From Salipaludibacillus agaradhaerens (GTDB taxonomy: Bacteria > Bacillota > Bacilli > Bacillales > Salisediminibacteriaceae), in assembly GCF_002019735.1 (NCBI RefSeq), contig NZ_KV917378.1, forward strand, positions 3,560,869-3,624,868: a stretch of 64,000 nt of DNA. Reading direction: 5' to 3'. Within the stretch, counting starts at the first letter, position 1, and every line of letters starts with the position of its first letter. Under the pieces are notes generated by a model. That model had not been told where the DNA came from, did not search any database, and worked only from the letters and a program-made list of their open reading frames with translations. This document shows, piece by piece, positions 32,334 to 46,022 of this stretch. A program made the position numbers and the translations under genes.

Positions 32334-32450
32334 TTCACAGCTAAGTGTCCGTAAAACTCTCCTCTCAAAATAGAGAAGAAAGTTAACTCTATTTAGGTGG
32401 GAGCTAACGGACGCTAATTCCTGGTCACTGATTGAAAGCTCGTTTTATCC
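32334..32450 (+). repeat. Dispersed intergenic repeat, copy C
   Basis: Left end TCACAGCTAAGTGTCCGT, right end GTCACTGATTGAAAGC. GTCCGT near the left end pairs with ACGGAC near 32405-32410. Confidence 0.6.
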
Positions 32451-32454
32451 AAAG

Positions 32455-32488
32455 AAAAAGAGCGGTAACTACTCTTCCGCTCTTTTTT
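32455..32488 (-). terminator. Terminator of clpP (possibly bidirectional)
   Basis: AAAAAGAGCGG (32455-32465) pairs with CCGCTCTTTTT (32477-32487); T-runs occur on both strands, so it could also stop crh transcription. Confidence 0.8.
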
Positions 32489-32498
32489 ATCGCATATA

Positions 32499-33095
32499 TT
32501 ATTTTGTGATATCCGCTTTCTTTTCCATAACATCATCAATTAAACCATATTTTTTAGCAGCAAAGGCATCCATAAAGTTATCGCGATCCGTATCTTTTCG
32601 GATCGTTTCAATTGGTTGACCAGTGCGTTCAGATAAGATTTGGTTAAGCTTCTCTTTCATTTCGATGATACGCTTAGCGTGAATTTCAATATCTGAAGCT
32701 TGCCCTTGAGCACCGCCTAATGGTTGGTGAATCATCACTTCACTGTTAGGTAGGGCAAATCGCTTACCAGGTTCACCAGCAGCAAGTAAAAAAGCCCCCA
32801 TAGATGCCGCCATACCGATACAAATCGTTTGAACTTTAGGACCTATGAATTGCATGGTGTCATAAATCGCCATTCCGGCTGTAATTGAGCCACCAGGACT
32901 ATTAATATAGAGCGAAATATCTTTCTCAGGATCATCGGCAGCAAGAAACAGTAATTGCGCCACGATAGAGTTTGACACAGTGTCATCAATCGGTGTTCCT
33001 AACATAATAATTCGGTCTTTCAAGAGACGGGAATAAATATCGTATGCGCGCTCTCCACGATTTGTTTGTTCAATAACCGTTGGGACTAGATTCAT
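32499..33095 (-). CDS. clpP: ATP-dependent Clp protease proteolytic subunit
   Basis: ClpP forms the tetradecameric serine protease chamber fed by ClpC, ClpX or ClpE. The catalytic triad is visible: Ser98 (GMAASMG), His123 (VMIHQPLGG) and the Asp in DRDNF (~172). The 198 aa length is usual. It is transcribed against its neighbours, with AAAGGAGG before the ATG on the minus strand and a CtsR operator upstream. Confidence 0.98.
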   Translation of the reverse strand: MNLVPTVIEQTNRGERAYDIYSRLLKDRIIMLGTPIDDTVSNSIVAQLLFLAADDPEKDISLYINSPGGSITAGMAIYDTMQFIGPKVQTICIGMAASMGAFLLAAGEPGKRFALPNSEVMIHQPLGGAQGQASDIEIHAKRIIEMKEKLNQILSERTGQPIETIRKDTDRDNFMDAFAAKKYGLIDDVMEKKADITK

Positions 33096-33327
33096 AATTA
33101 GTTCCTCCTTTTTTTGTTCGTAAAATAAACGTGATTGCAGACAAACTCCATGATAAGAATGTCAATTAAGTAATGTTAAATAAAGCTGAGTGAAAAAGTA
33201 TCATGCTCCTTAGAAACTTCAGGTAACCATATTATTTTTTCACTTATGTCTTTAGAATCGCGCTAAAATGGCTTGGGGTATGCTGACTAAAGCGAATGGG
33301 CCAAACGCAACTTCTAATTATGCTACC

Positions 33328-33357
33328 ATCATAACCTTAATGGTCAATGAAGGTCAA
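33328..33357 (-). promoter_or_regulatory. clpP promoter
   Basis: On the minus strand TTGACC (33352-33357), an 18-bp spacer and TATGAT (33328-33333). Transcription would start near 33321, giving a ~225-nt leader. Confidence 0.65.
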
Positions 33358-33358
33358 A
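33342..33358. promoter_or_regulatory. CtsR operator
   Basis: GGTCAAT-GAA-GGTCAAA is a direct heptad repeat with 3-bp spacing, matching the CtsR consensus (RGTCAAA NAN RGTCAAA). It covers the -35 and spacer of the clpP promoter. CtsR control of clpP is well established in Bacillaceae. Confidence 0.85.
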
Positions 33359-33832
33359 TATTTTACATTACAAATAAATCTCTTTTTACTCCCAGTTTCA
33401 TCATAACCGTTCTTGTTTAGTTTCAAACAACTATTGTTCTTTTTACAGTTTACTCAACACGGCGACTTACAGATAGCTTTCAGCCATACAATTATATGAT
33501 AGCGGTTTTATCATGAGACCATATAGTTATTCATATCCGATAGTTGTAGACCTACACATATTTAATGTTTTTCTTAAAAACGATTGACTGATTGTTCCAC
33601 AATCGAGGGTATATGCTCAACTCGGATGAAATTCTCTGTACATGGCGCATGTCTAGAGGAGTTTGTCTCATTAACATTGGAGGGGCGGCCAAACCAAAAA
33701 CAAGGAATAAGGCACAGAGGAACATTGTTAAATTATTTAACATAGAAATAGTATAATCCTATTAAAACCTTGTCGCTCAGCCACAAACAAGAGATCGGAT
33801 CATGTATAATAAGGTGAAGGGGGCTTGATCGG

Positions 33833-35170
33833 ATGAGTATGGATTTTGGATTATATCAACAACAATCAATGAAACTAATTATGACGAATGAACTTCGACA
33901 AGCTATAACCATTCTCCAATATTCCGTTTCAGAGCTAAACGCTTACTTACATGAACAACAGCTTGAAAATCCTTTAATGGACTTTACAAACGAACAAGTC
34001 GTCGTAGAAACGGGGACACAAGATAGGCTATCAATGTATGATTATCCCTCTTTTCATGAAGGTGAAAATGATTATTCCTTGTTAGATCATATCAGTGATG
34101 AGACAGAGGGGTTGCAAGATTATGTGTTAAATCAAATTGGCATGATAAACTTAACTGACCATATGAGGCGTATTGTCACATACCTTTCTTTAAGTTTGGA
34201 TGAGAACGGTTATTTAGCTCATTCAGCATTGGAACTGGCAGAAGACATGACAGAATGTATCAGTGATGTTCAGCAAGGGATTGCGATCATTCAATCGCTT
34301 GAACCATATGGAATAGGGGCTTGTAACTTAAAAGAATGTCTATTAATTCAACTTACTCATATGGAAGTTAAAGATCCGCTTACTGAGGCGGTTATTAAGA
34401 ACCACTTGGATCTTTTGGCCAAAAATAAATATAAAGATATTGCTAAAAAAGAAAATGTGTCATTGGAAGAAGTACAGTATGTAGCTGATTTTATTCAAAC
34501 CTTAAATCCGAAGCCAGGGGCACTTTTTCACAAGGAACTAGCCCGTTATGTCGTACCAGATGTCACAGTATCCCTAATAAATGATAGGTTCGTGGTGAAG
34601 TTAAATGAAGAAAGCAGGCCCAAGGTACGAATTAATCGTGACTATAAACGCCTGTTAACAAACCAGGAACAGCATGTTCAAACTTATATCAAACAAAAAT
34701 ATGACCAGGTACAGTGGCTCTCTCGCAGTATTGAACAACGTCATCAGACAATATTGAAAGTGATGAAGTGTATCGTTCAGAAACAATACAGTTTTTTTAA
34801 GCATGGTCCTGCGTACTTAGAGCCAATGACATTAAAAGACATATCATTAGAAGTTGGGATTCATGAATCTACAGTGTCGAGAGCTACTGTAAAAAAATAT
34901 GTTCAAACTTCTTGGGGCCTTTATGAATTGAAATATTTCTTTAATGCTGCAGTAGGGAAAAAAACGTTCTCAGCAGCTTCTTCCGAACGTGTGAAAATTT
35001 ATTTAAAGCGCTTAATTAATGAAGAGAACAAACAAAAGCCATTATCGGATCAAAAAATAGCTGATATTTTAAAAGAAGAGTATTTTATGAATGTATCAAG
35101 AAGGACCGTTGCTAAATATAGAGAAGAATTGCATATTCCTTCGTCATCTCAACGCAAACGATTTTCATAA
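33833..35170 (+). CDS. rpoN: RNA polymerase sigma-54 factor
   Basis: Sigma-54 (SigL in B. subtilis) directs transcription that needs enhancer-binding activators, e.g. for arginine, acetoin or levan genes. It has a Gln-rich N-terminal region I with ELRQAITILQYS, the core-binding region, the helix-turn-helix region around STVSRATVKKYVQTSWG and the RpoN box RRTVAKYREE near the C-terminus. The 445 aa length is typical. A near-alternative ATG lies 6 bp downstream. The place between clpP and cggR matches B. subtilis sigL. Confidence 0.95.
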   Translation: MSMDFGLYQQQSMKLIMTNELRQAITILQYSVSELNAYLHEQQLENPLMDFTNEQVVVETGTQDRLSMYDYPSFHEGENDYSLLDHISDETEGLQDYVLNQIGMINLTDHMRRIVTYLSLSLDENGYLAHSALELAEDMTECISDVQQGIAIIQSLEPYGIGACNLKECLLIQLTHMEVKDPLTEAVIKNHLDLLAKNKYKDIAKKENVSLEEVQYVADFIQTLNPKPGALFHKELARYVVPDVTVSLINDRFVVKLNEESRPKVRINRDYKRLLTNQEQHVQTYIKQKYDQVQWLSRSIEQRHQTILKVMKCIVQKQYSFFKHGPAYLEPMTLKDISLEVGIHESTVSRATVKKYVQTSWGLYELKYFFNAAVGKKTFSAASSERVKIYLKRLINEENKQKPLSDQKIADILKEEYFMNVSRRTVAKYREELHIPSSSQRKRFS

Positions 35171-35183
35171 AGGAGCGATTTAG

Positions 35184-35432
35184 TTGACCATCTATTTTTA
35201 TACAAAGAGCGACTGCTCATTATGTGATGAAGGGTTTGAGACACTTCGAATATTACAAAACAAACATCACTTTTCAATTGAAAAAAGGGATATTTATACA
35301 CAGGATGAATGGCTTGAAAAATATCAGATCCGTATTCCTGTTATTGAGACGGAGGATGGAATCGTTTTAGATGAAGGGATCATCTCTATTAATCACTTAG
35401 AAGAAAAATTCAATCATCTGTTTTCAATTTGA
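35184..35432 (+). CDS. Glutaredoxin-like thiol protein
   Basis: This is an 82-aa thioredoxin-fold protein with a CxxC motif (CSLC, residues 11-14, in YTKSDCSLCDEG) and the cis-Pro in RIPVIE. It belongs to the glutaredoxin-like DUF836 group. It lies 13 bp after rpoN with AAAGGAG before a TTG start, so it is cotranscribed. The substrate is unknown. Confidence 0.85.
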   Translation: MTIYFYTKSDCSLCDEGFETLRILQNKHHFSIEKRDIYTQDEWLEKYQIRIPVIETEDGIVLDEGIISINHLEEKFNHLFSI

Positions 35433-35475
35433 ACCTATTTCATAAATTAAAATACACTTAAAAACGCCTAATATA

Positions 35476-35605
35476 GTGATCTCCCACTACAGACAAACGC
35501 TCACTAGAGGACTTCAGGTAAATGATGCGAGGAAACTGTTCACATCATTTACTTGAAGGTGTCGCTGTACTCTGGGAGTCACAGTGTTTCACTGTAGTCC
35601 TTTTT
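35476..35605 (+). other. Large nested RNA-like structure ending in a terminator
   Basis: GTGATCTCCCA (35476-35486) pairs with TGGGAGTCAC (35573-35582). Inside, TACAG pairs with CTGTA, and ACTTCAGGTAAATGATG (35511-35527) pairs with a near-perfect partner at 35543-35560. The 3' arm of the outer stem overlaps a terminator hairpin (ACAGTG-TTT-CACTGT, then CCTTTTT). At minimum it terminates the rpoN-glutaredoxin transcript. Confidence 0.65.
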
Positions 35606-35693
35606 ATAACGATCATGTGACAGCAACTATTTAATTTCTTGTTCGTCAATTGGAATATTCATTTTAGTTACAAAATGTTCACAAACAAACTTG

Positions 35694-35722
35694 TTGCTAA
35701 CATTCCTTTTCCTTGCTACAAT
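35694..35722 (+). promoter_or_regulatory. cggR promoter
   Basis: TTGCTA (35694-35699), 17 bp, TACAAT (35717-35722) preceded by TGC (extended -10). Confidence 0.6.
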
Positions 35723-35840
35723 AAACATGTACGTAGTAAAAGTATGGCGTAAATGTATTGTTAGGAAACTTTACGCTTATCTAATCTACACATACTATCG
35801 TGGTTGTTTTTAAATGAAAGGGTCTTTTTTTCGCCTGGGT

Positions 35841-35877
35841 GGGACATAATATGTCTATAAGGGACCTGATGAGTCCC
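35841..35877. promoter_or_regulatory. Tandem CggR operator
   Basis: GGGAC-N6-TGTC at 35841-35855 and GGGAC-N6-AGTCC at 35861-35876, 20 bp apart, match the two half-operators bound by CggR. The operator lies ~120 bp downstream of the promoter and ~30 bp before cggR, the roadblock layout known from B. subtilis. Confidence 0.85.
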
Positions 35878-35908
35878 GAAAATTTGAGCGATGAAAAGGA
35901 GAATACCG

Positions 35909-36931
35909 ATGAACATGCTGTTAGACTTGCAAAAAAAATTATTGCCTGACTTAGTAGATGTTCTCGGGCAACGATACCGTATATTACGGTTTATCCGCTT
36001 AATGCAACCCATTGGGCGGCGCACGCTAGCCAGTAATTTAGAAATGTCAGAAAGAGTTTTGCGGAGCGAAGTCACTTTCCTTAAAGATCAAGGTCTCGTT
36101 GAATTTGCTTCAACTGGAATGACATTATCCCATGAAGGGAATAATTTACTTGGTCAGCTGGAAGTGGTTATGAAAGACGTCTTTCACACAAGGACAATGG
36201 AAGAAGAGTTAAAAAGTAAATTAAACGTTCAAGAGGTTCATATCGTACCCGGGGATAGCGATGAATATCCATGGGTTCAAAAAGAAATGGGGCGTGCTTG
36301 TGTTAACCTCATTAAACAGAACCTTTCGCCGCATAACAATATTATTGCGGTCACAGGTGGCACATCTGTAGCAGCCGTGGCCGAAATGCTTATACCAGAC
36401 TCAGATCTAAAAGAGACGCTTTTTGTTCCTGCTAGAGGTGGCCTTGGTGAACAGGTTGAAAACCAGGCTAACACGATATGTGCTACAATGGCGAGAAAAG
36501 CGATGGGAACGTATAAGTTACTTCACGTTCCTGACCAGCTGAGTAAGGAAGCATATGAATCTCTTGTGAGTGAGCCTTCGGTTCAAGAAATACTTGAGCT
36601 CATCCATTCAGCCACATTGGTTATTCATGGCATTGGTGAAGCTGAAACGATGGCAGTCAGACGCAACTCGTCTACTGATGTGTTAAAAAAATTACATGAA
36701 AAAAATGCAGTTGCAGAGGCATTTGGTTATTATTTTAATCACACAGGAGACATTATACATAAGGTCCGAACCATTGGCTTGCAGCTTGAGGATTTGGAAA
36801 ATATTCCAACCATTATTTCAATAGCTGGTGGCGCATCAAAGGCACGAGCGATTGATGCTTATATGAAGCAGCGACCGAGTCAAACACTCGTCACTGATGA
36901 AGGGGCAGCAAGAGCCCTGTTAAAAAAATAA
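35909..36931 (+). CDS. cggR: Central glycolytic genes regulator CggR
   Basis: CggR is a SorC-family repressor of the gapA operon, relieved by fructose-1,6-bisphosphate. It has an N-terminal winged helix-turn-helix (residues ~20-75, with EPIGRR-type motif QPIGRRTLA and ERVLRSEV) and a C-terminal sugar-phosphate-binding domain (~90-340). The ATG at 35909 follows AAAAGGAG and gives the family N-terminus MNMLLDLQKKLLPDL. It heads the glycolytic operon and is autoregulated through the tandem operator just upstream. Confidence 0.95.
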   Translation: MNMLLDLQKKLLPDLVDVLGQRYRILRFIRLMQPIGRRTLASNLEMSERVLRSEVTFLKDQGLVEFASTGMTLSHEGNNLLGQLEVVMKDVFHTRTMEEELKSKLNVQEVHIVPGDSDEYPWVQKEMGRACVNLIKQNLSPHNNIIAVTGGTSVAAVAEMLIPDSDLKETLFVPARGGLGEQVENQANTICATMARKAMGTYKLLHVPDQLSKEAYESLVSEPSVQEILELIHSATLVIHGIGEAETMAVRRNSSTDVLKKLHEKNAVAEAFGYYFNHTGDIIHKVRTIGLQLEDLENIPTIISIAGGASKARAIDAYMKQRPSQTLVTDEGAARALLKK

Positions 36932-36980
36932 GTTTAGATCAGACTATATAAGATAATAGGAAATATGGGTGATTTTATTC

Positions 36981-37000
36981 AAGGGATTTATCTTTCCCTT
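36981..37000 (+). other. Stem-loop in the cggR-gapA intercistronic region
   Basis: AAGGGA (36981-36986) pairs with TCCCTT just before the gapA ribosome binding site. In B. subtilis the cggR-gapA message is cleaved here and the stable gapA part accumulates; this hairpin is in the corresponding place. Confidence 0.4.
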
Positions 37001-37003
37001 TGA

Positions 37004-38053
<1,050 letters not shown>

Positions 38054-38088
38054 TTTAACACGATTTATCGATCCTGGCGTTTGCCACT

Positions 38089-38123
38089 TTAAAGGAGACG
38101 GGCACGTGTCCTGTCTCCTTTAA
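38089..38123 (+). other. Strong intercistronic hairpin between gapA and pgk
   Basis: TTAAAGGAGAC (38089-38099) pairs perfectly with GTCTCCTTTAA (38113-38123), with a further CACGTG palindrome in the loop. No T-run follows. It may limit read-through or protect the 3' end of gapA mRNA. Confidence 0.6.
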
Positions 38124-38210
38124 CTTATTACCTTGGGATCTTTCTTTTACCTAATGCTTAATAAAAAGGTTTGACAGACACTTGACCCACCCTAAAGGAG
38201 GCAACTTCCG

Positions 38211-39395
38211 ATGAATAAAAAGTCAATTAGAGATATAGATGTAAAAGGAAAGCGCGTATTTTGCCGTGTGGACTTTAACGTACCAATGAGTAACGGAGAA
38301 GTAACGGATGATACGCGTATTCGTGCTGCACTCCCTACAATTCAGCTCCTTATTGAAAAAGGGGCAAAAGTGATTCTTGCTAGTCACTTAGGTCGTCCTA
38401 AAGGCGAAGCAGTTGATGAACTAAGGTTAGACCCTGTAGCAAAGCGCCTAAGTGATTTACTCGGACAAACTGTTATTAAAACAGATACGGTTGTGGGAGA
38501 AGAACCACAAAAAGCCGTTTCACAATTAAACGACGGCGATGTTGTATTAATTGAGAATGTCCGTTTTGAAGCAGGCGAAGAGAAAAATGATGGAGATCTT
38601 GCGAAACAAATGGCAGAGCTTGCTGATGTTTATGTAAATGATGCATTCGGTGCTGCACACCGTGCCCACGCTTCTACAGAAGGGATTGCAAAGCACCTTC
38701 CAGCTGTAGCAGGCCTTTTGATGGAAAAGGAACTAGAGGTACTAGGGAAAGCAATGGCAAATCCAGAGCGTCCATTTACAGCGATCATCGGTGGGGCAAA
38801 AGTTAAGGATAAAATCGGTGTGATCGATAACCTTTTAGACAAGGTTGATAACCTAATCATCGGTGGTGGACTTGCCTACACATTCATCAAAGCTCAAGGA
38901 CACGAAATTGGCGAATCCTTACTAGAAGAAGATAAAATTGATTTAGCGAAGCAGTTCATGGAGAAAGCTGAAAAGAAAGGTGTTAAATTCTATATGCCTA
39001 TCGATGGTGTTATCGCTGATAAGTTTGGCGAGGATGCCAATACACAAGTCGTTGCAATCGATGCGATACCTTCAGATTGGCAAGCATTAGATATTGGTCC
39101 TAAAACACTCGAAACATACCGTGATGTTGTAAAAAGTTCCAAACTCGTCATTTGGAACGGACCTATGGGCGTCTTTGAAATGGAGAAATTCGCTCAAGGT
39201 ACAAAAGGTGTGGCAGAAGCTTTAGCAGATGCGGATAATACGTATACTGTAATCGGTGGTGGTGACTCTGCAGCAGCTGTTGAAAAATTTGACTACGCAG
39301 ATAAAATGGACCACATCTCAACAGGTGGCGGTGCTTCCCTAGAGTTCATCGAAGGTAAAGAACTCCCTGGTGTTGTGGCATTAAACGATAAATAA
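38211..39395 (+). CDS. pgk: Phosphoglycerate kinase
   Basis: Pgk makes ATP from 1,3-bisphosphoglycerate. The signature RVDFNVPM is near the N-terminus, with [16 protein letters not shown] and the C-terminal nucleotide site [12 protein letters not shown]. The 394 aa length is typical. AAAGGAGG precedes the ATG. It lies 157 bp after gapA in the glycolytic operon. Confidence 0.98.
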   Translation: MNKKSIRDIDVKGKRVFCRVDFNVPMSNGEVTDDTRIRAALPTIQLLIEKGAKVILASHLGRPKGEAVDELRLDPVAKRLSDLLGQTVIKTDTVVGEEPQKAVSQLNDGDVVLIENVRFEAGEEKNDGDLAKQMAELADVYVNDAFGAAHRAHASTEGIAKHLPAVAGLLMEKELEVLGKAMANPERPFTAIIGGAKVKDKIGVIDNLLDKVDNLIIGGGLAYTFIKAQGHEIGESLLEEDKIDLAKQFMEKAEKKGVKFYMPIDGVIADKFGEDANTQVVAIDAIPSDWQALDIGPKTLETYRDVVKSSKLVIWNGPMGVFEMEKFAQGTKGVAEALADADNTYTVIGGGDSAAAVEKFDYADKMDHISTGGGASLEFIEGKELPGVVALNDK

Positions 39396-41703
<2,308 letters not shown>

Positions 41704-41728
41704 TAATAGAACTATGATTTAGACAAAA

Positions 41729-41830
41729 TTATTAACTTTGGATAAGTTCCTGTACAATGGTAACCGTAAGGTAAAACAGTATAAGGCTCTCTGAGCAACT
41801 TATGGTTTGCGATGATGGGACCATACTGTT
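41729..41830 (+). promoter_or_regulatory. Possible eno promoter and structured leader
   Basis: TTATTA (41729-41734) and TACAAT (41753-41758) are spaced by 18 bp. In the leader AACAGTAT (41775-41782) can pair with ATACTGTT (41823-41830). Both are modest signals; eno may also be read through from gpmI. Confidence 0.35.
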
Positions 41831-41876
41831 CTACACTACATTGCCAATCCGAATCTTATTCTATAGTCCAAACTAA

Positions 41877-43175
<1,299 letters not shown>

Positions 43176-43193
43176 TTAAGATGAAACATTGAT

Positions 43194-43220
43194 GAAACCC
43201 TCGGCTAAGCCGGGGGTTTC
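43194..43220 (+). terminator. Hairpin after eno
   Basis: GAAACCCTCGGCT pairs with AGCCGGGGGTTTC. There is no clean T-run, so termination strength is uncertain. Confidence 0.6.
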
Positions 43221-43382
43221 AACGTTTGGTTTGATTTTTGATTAGATTGAGATTAATGAATACCCTGTAAACCTTCATATGACAGCAGCGACAGGCGAAT
43301 ATTTCGAAAGCAGGGGCAAAGTCATCCTACAATGTATTCAAAAAAACTTGCACGTCATAATTGTTGAAAGGTTTTAACTAAA

Positions 43383-43562
43383 GATTCTGCTGGAATAGCG
43401 GAGACGCCTGCGGAAAACGAAGTAAGGCGGAGCTTTGGGAGGATGGGCCAGCTTCTCCACGGACTAGAAAGCCAAAGTGATAACCTTGGGTGAAAGCGAC
43501 GTCTGAAAATCCATTCTGACTGAGCTTTGCAAAGGAAGAATGAGTTGAAGACGATCCATACG
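43383..43562. repeat. Degenerate Bacillaceae intergenic repeat
   Basis: The stretch begins GATTCTGCTGGAATAGCGG and continues AGACGCCTGCGG, resembling a widespread Bacillaceae intergenic element with the core TAGCGGAGACTCCTGCGGG. It is non-coding. The rest of the eno-secG gap (43221-43382 and 43563-43777) shows no gene. Confidence 0.55.
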
Positions 43563-43790
43563 GAACATCAATTGTAGTGGGGATGAGTCATAACATAACG
43601 TTTGGAAATAACGATACAACCTGATTTATGAAATTGATTCATATAAGAACTAATATTAAAAAATTGGATTAACTAAGAAGTGCAGTGATAGTTGTCTAAA
43701 GTGAAGCTTTGTACTGACTTAGTCTTGCAGAGATACCTATTTCATGGTATATTTTTAGAAGGTTTAGATGTCCATTTGGAGGTGTAAAGT

Positions 43791-44021
43791 TTGGGAGCTG
43801 TTGCATCCGTTTTACTTGTCATCGTATCACTTTTGTTAATTGCTGTTGTATTATTACAATCAGGTAAAAGTGCTGGATTGTCTGGCGCCATCTCTGGTGG
43901 TGCAGAACAATTAGTCGGAAAACAAAAAGCACGAGGATTGGAAGCTGTTTTAAACAAAGCAACCGTTGTTCTTGGTGTTCTTTTCTTTTTACTGACGTTA
44001 GCCGTTGCATTCTTTGTATAA
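43791..44021 (+). CDS. secG: Preprotein translocase subunit SecG
   Basis: SecG is a small subunit of the SecYEG channel. It has two membrane segments (residues ~3-24 and ~52-75) with the signature LLQSGKSAGLSGAISGGAEQ between them. It starts with TTG after GGAGGTG (43778-43784). The 76 aa length matches the family. The secG-rnr-smpB-ssrA order is conserved. Confidence 0.95.
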   Translation: MGAVASVLLVIVSLLLIAVVLLQSGKSAGLSGAISGGAEQLVGKQKARGLEAVLNKATVVLGVLFFLLTLAVAFFV

Positions 44022-44036
44022 TGACGATAATTTCAG

Positions 44037-44063
44037 GCAGCAGACATGAGTCTGCTGCTTTTT
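44037..44063 (+). terminator. Terminator of secG
   Basis: GCAGCAGAC (44037-44045) pairs with GTCTGCTGC (44050-44058), then TTTTT. Confidence 0.88.
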
Positions 44064-44357
44064 GCATGTGTAAGTCGTGATGAGAGAGGCCATTTAAAAC
44101 TATGGGAAAGACATGGTTTCTTTCGATATGGATTGGGGCGGTAAGTTACCTCCAAACACTAAATTGTTTGCCTATTCCTGTTTTTGTATCTCTTCTTAGA
44201 ATATATGTCACCACAACTCATACAGTGCTTCTTTGAAGGTTAAAGCTTATACCATAAGGGAATAAAAGAAAAAAGAAGGATATTCAAAACGGACTGCGTG
44301 ACAAAGATACCTGTCATTTCATAAAATTAAAAAAGGGAAGCAACAGGAGTGATAGTC
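44064..44357. other. Intergenic region secG to esterase
   Basis: I see no gene, RNA or clear structure here apart from the ribosome binding site of the next gene. Confidence 0.35.
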
Positions 44358-45044
44358 ATGATAGGATGTCTTATTGTACACGGGTTTGTAGGAACTCCAG
44401 ATGAAACAGCAGAAATAGAGCATCACCTAAAGGATAAGAACTGGCTCGTATACTGTCCTGAATTACCAGGTCATGATGGCACAAAGGAAGGATTAAAATC
44501 GGTCACGTATAAGCATTGGCTGTATAAAGCAGAGGTTGCTATGAAGGAATTGCTGAACCGCTGTGATAAAGTGTATGTCATCGGCTTTTCCATGGGCGGT
44601 GTCATTGCAAGCTACCTCGCTTCTAAATATCCAGTGGAGAGATTAGTCCTTATAAGTTCAGCTATTTACTATTTGAACATTAAGCAACTTATGCAAGATA
44701 TGAGAGGCTGGTTGATTGAAAGTATCCGCGGGGATTTAGATGATGATGATATCTATCAATTTTATAAAGCGAAAATTCAGCGTTTGCCGATGACAGCTAC
44801 ATTTGAATTTGCCAAAATGGTTAAACGGTTACGACCTCATGTAGATGAAATCACGGCTCCGACACTCGTTATCCAAGGTAAAAATGATGGTCTTGTACCT
44901 GAGAAGAGTGCAGAATATATTTATGAACATATTCAATCAAAAGAGAAAGAACTTTTTTATTTTCCAGAGGCAAAGCATTACATTTGGTTTGGTGACGAGA
45001 AAGATGAACTTTTAAAGATGATAGATGATTTTTTTCATAAATAA
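44358..45044 (+). CDS. Alpha/beta hydrolase, carboxylesterase-like
   Basis: This ~228-aa cytoplasmic hydrolase has the nucleophile in GFSMGG (residue ~79), the Asp in GKNDGLVP and the His in AKHYIW. The oxyanion HGF is near the N-terminus (LIVHGFVGTP). It resembles the monoacylglycerol-lipase/Est30 branch but is clearly distinct from the next gene. ATG at 44358 follows CAGGAG; a GTG 9 bp upstream is the alternative. The substrate is unknown. Confidence 0.8.
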   Translation: MIGCLIVHGFVGTPDETAEIEHHLKDKNWLVYCPELPGHDGTKEGLKSVTYKHWLYKAEVAMKELLNRCDKVYVIGFSMGGVIASYLASKYPVERLVLISSAIYYLNIKQLMQDMRGWLIESIRGDLDDDDIYQFYKAKIQRLPMTATFEFAKMVKRLRPHVDEITAPTLVIQGKNDGLVPEKSAEYIYEHIQSKEKELFYFPEAKHYIWFGDEKDELLKMIDDFFHK

Positions 45045-45230
45045 GTTGATATTCTATAATACACTTATACGTTAACTGGATAGCTAATAGACGTTTTTAT
45101 CAGTGTACGAATGACGATGATTTAACTGATATTCAACCTAATTAGTTATTAGAGTTGGCAATTCGTGAGTTCTCCTTATTCCCAATTCCAAAATATATTG
45201 AGATAACGATCATGAAAGGACGTTTGCATA

Positions 45231-45980
45231 ATGATGAAAGTCGCACAACCAAAACCATTTACATTTGAAGCAGGAGAACGTGCGGTGCTTTTATTACATG
45301 GCTTTACTGGCAATTCTGCCGATGTAAGAATGCTCGGGCGCTTTTTAGAAAAAAAGGGGTACACATCGCATGCCCCCCATATGAAAGGCCATGGTGTACC
45401 ACCAGAGGAATTAGTTCAAACTGGGCCTGATGATTGGTGGAAAGATGTTCAAGATGGATACAATCATTTAAAAGAAATGGGGCACAAAGACATCGCTGTT
45501 GCCGGTTTGTCATTAGGGGGTGTATTTTCCTTAAAGCTCGGGTACACACTACCTGTGAAGGGCATAATTCCCATGTGTGCCCCAATGCATATTAAAAGTG
45601 AAGAAACAATGTATCAAGGTGTGCTCGCATATGCGAGAAAGTATAAAAAATGGGAAGGGAAAGATGATAAACAAATCGAAAAGGAAATGGAAAAATTTAA
45701 AGAAACACCGATGACGACATTAAAGGCTTTGCAAAAGCTAAACAAAGAAGTGAGAGATCATATTGATATGATCTATGCTCCAACATTTGTCGTACAAGCT
45801 CGTCATGATGACATGATTAATACAGACAGTGCTAACATTATCCACAATGAGATTGAAAGTCATCATAAGCAATTAAAATGGTACGAAGAATCGGGCCATG
45901 TTATTACATTAGACAAAGAGCGGGATCAGCTACATGAGGATATTTATGCATTTTTAGAGGAACTGGACTGGAACGACTAA
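45231..45980 (+). CDS. est: Carboxylesterase Est30/YvaK type
   Basis: This is a 249-aa carboxylesterase of the Est30 family (B. subtilis YvaK), which hydrolyses short-chain acyl esters. The catalytic residues are in GLSLGG (Ser ~95), ARHDDMI (Asp) and SGHVITLD (His), and LLLHGFTG is the oxyanion region. It stands 42 bp upstream of rnr, the B. subtilis order, and is probably cotranscribed with it. Confidence 0.92.
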   Translation: MMKVAQPKPFTFEAGERAVLLLHGFTGNSADVRMLGRFLEKKGYTSHAPHMKGHGVPPEELVQTGPDDWWKDVQDGYNHLKEMGHKDIAVAGLSLGGVFSLKLGYTLPVKGIIPMCAPMHIKSEETMYQGVLAYARKYKKWEGKDDKQIEKEMEKFKETPMTTLKALQKLNKEVRDHIDMIYAPTFVVQARHDDMINTDSANIIHNEIESHHKQLKWYEESGHVITLDKERDQLHEDIYAFLEELDWND

Positions 45981-46022
45981 TTAGCATCCACCCCTCTCCC
46001 GCCAAGAAAGGAGAAAGCCATT

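Larger units (their letters stand above)
33096..33832. other. Divergent intergenic region between clpP and rpoN
   Basis: The left third is the clpP leader and CtsR-controlled promoter. Between 33360 and 33800 no gene, tRNA or clear structure is seen. TATAAT boxes at 33752-33757 and 33805-33810 are possible rpoN promoters but lack well-placed -35 boxes. Confidence 0.4.

Noticed and set aside
33360-33830. tRNA gene between clpP and sigL, as found near B. subtilis clpP
   Set aside because: No cloverleaf, TTCRA box or CCA end could be identified.
35476-35605. Known riboswitch class
   Set aside because: None of the core motifs I can recall (T-box, purine, SAM, FMN, glycine, c-di-GMP) is present.
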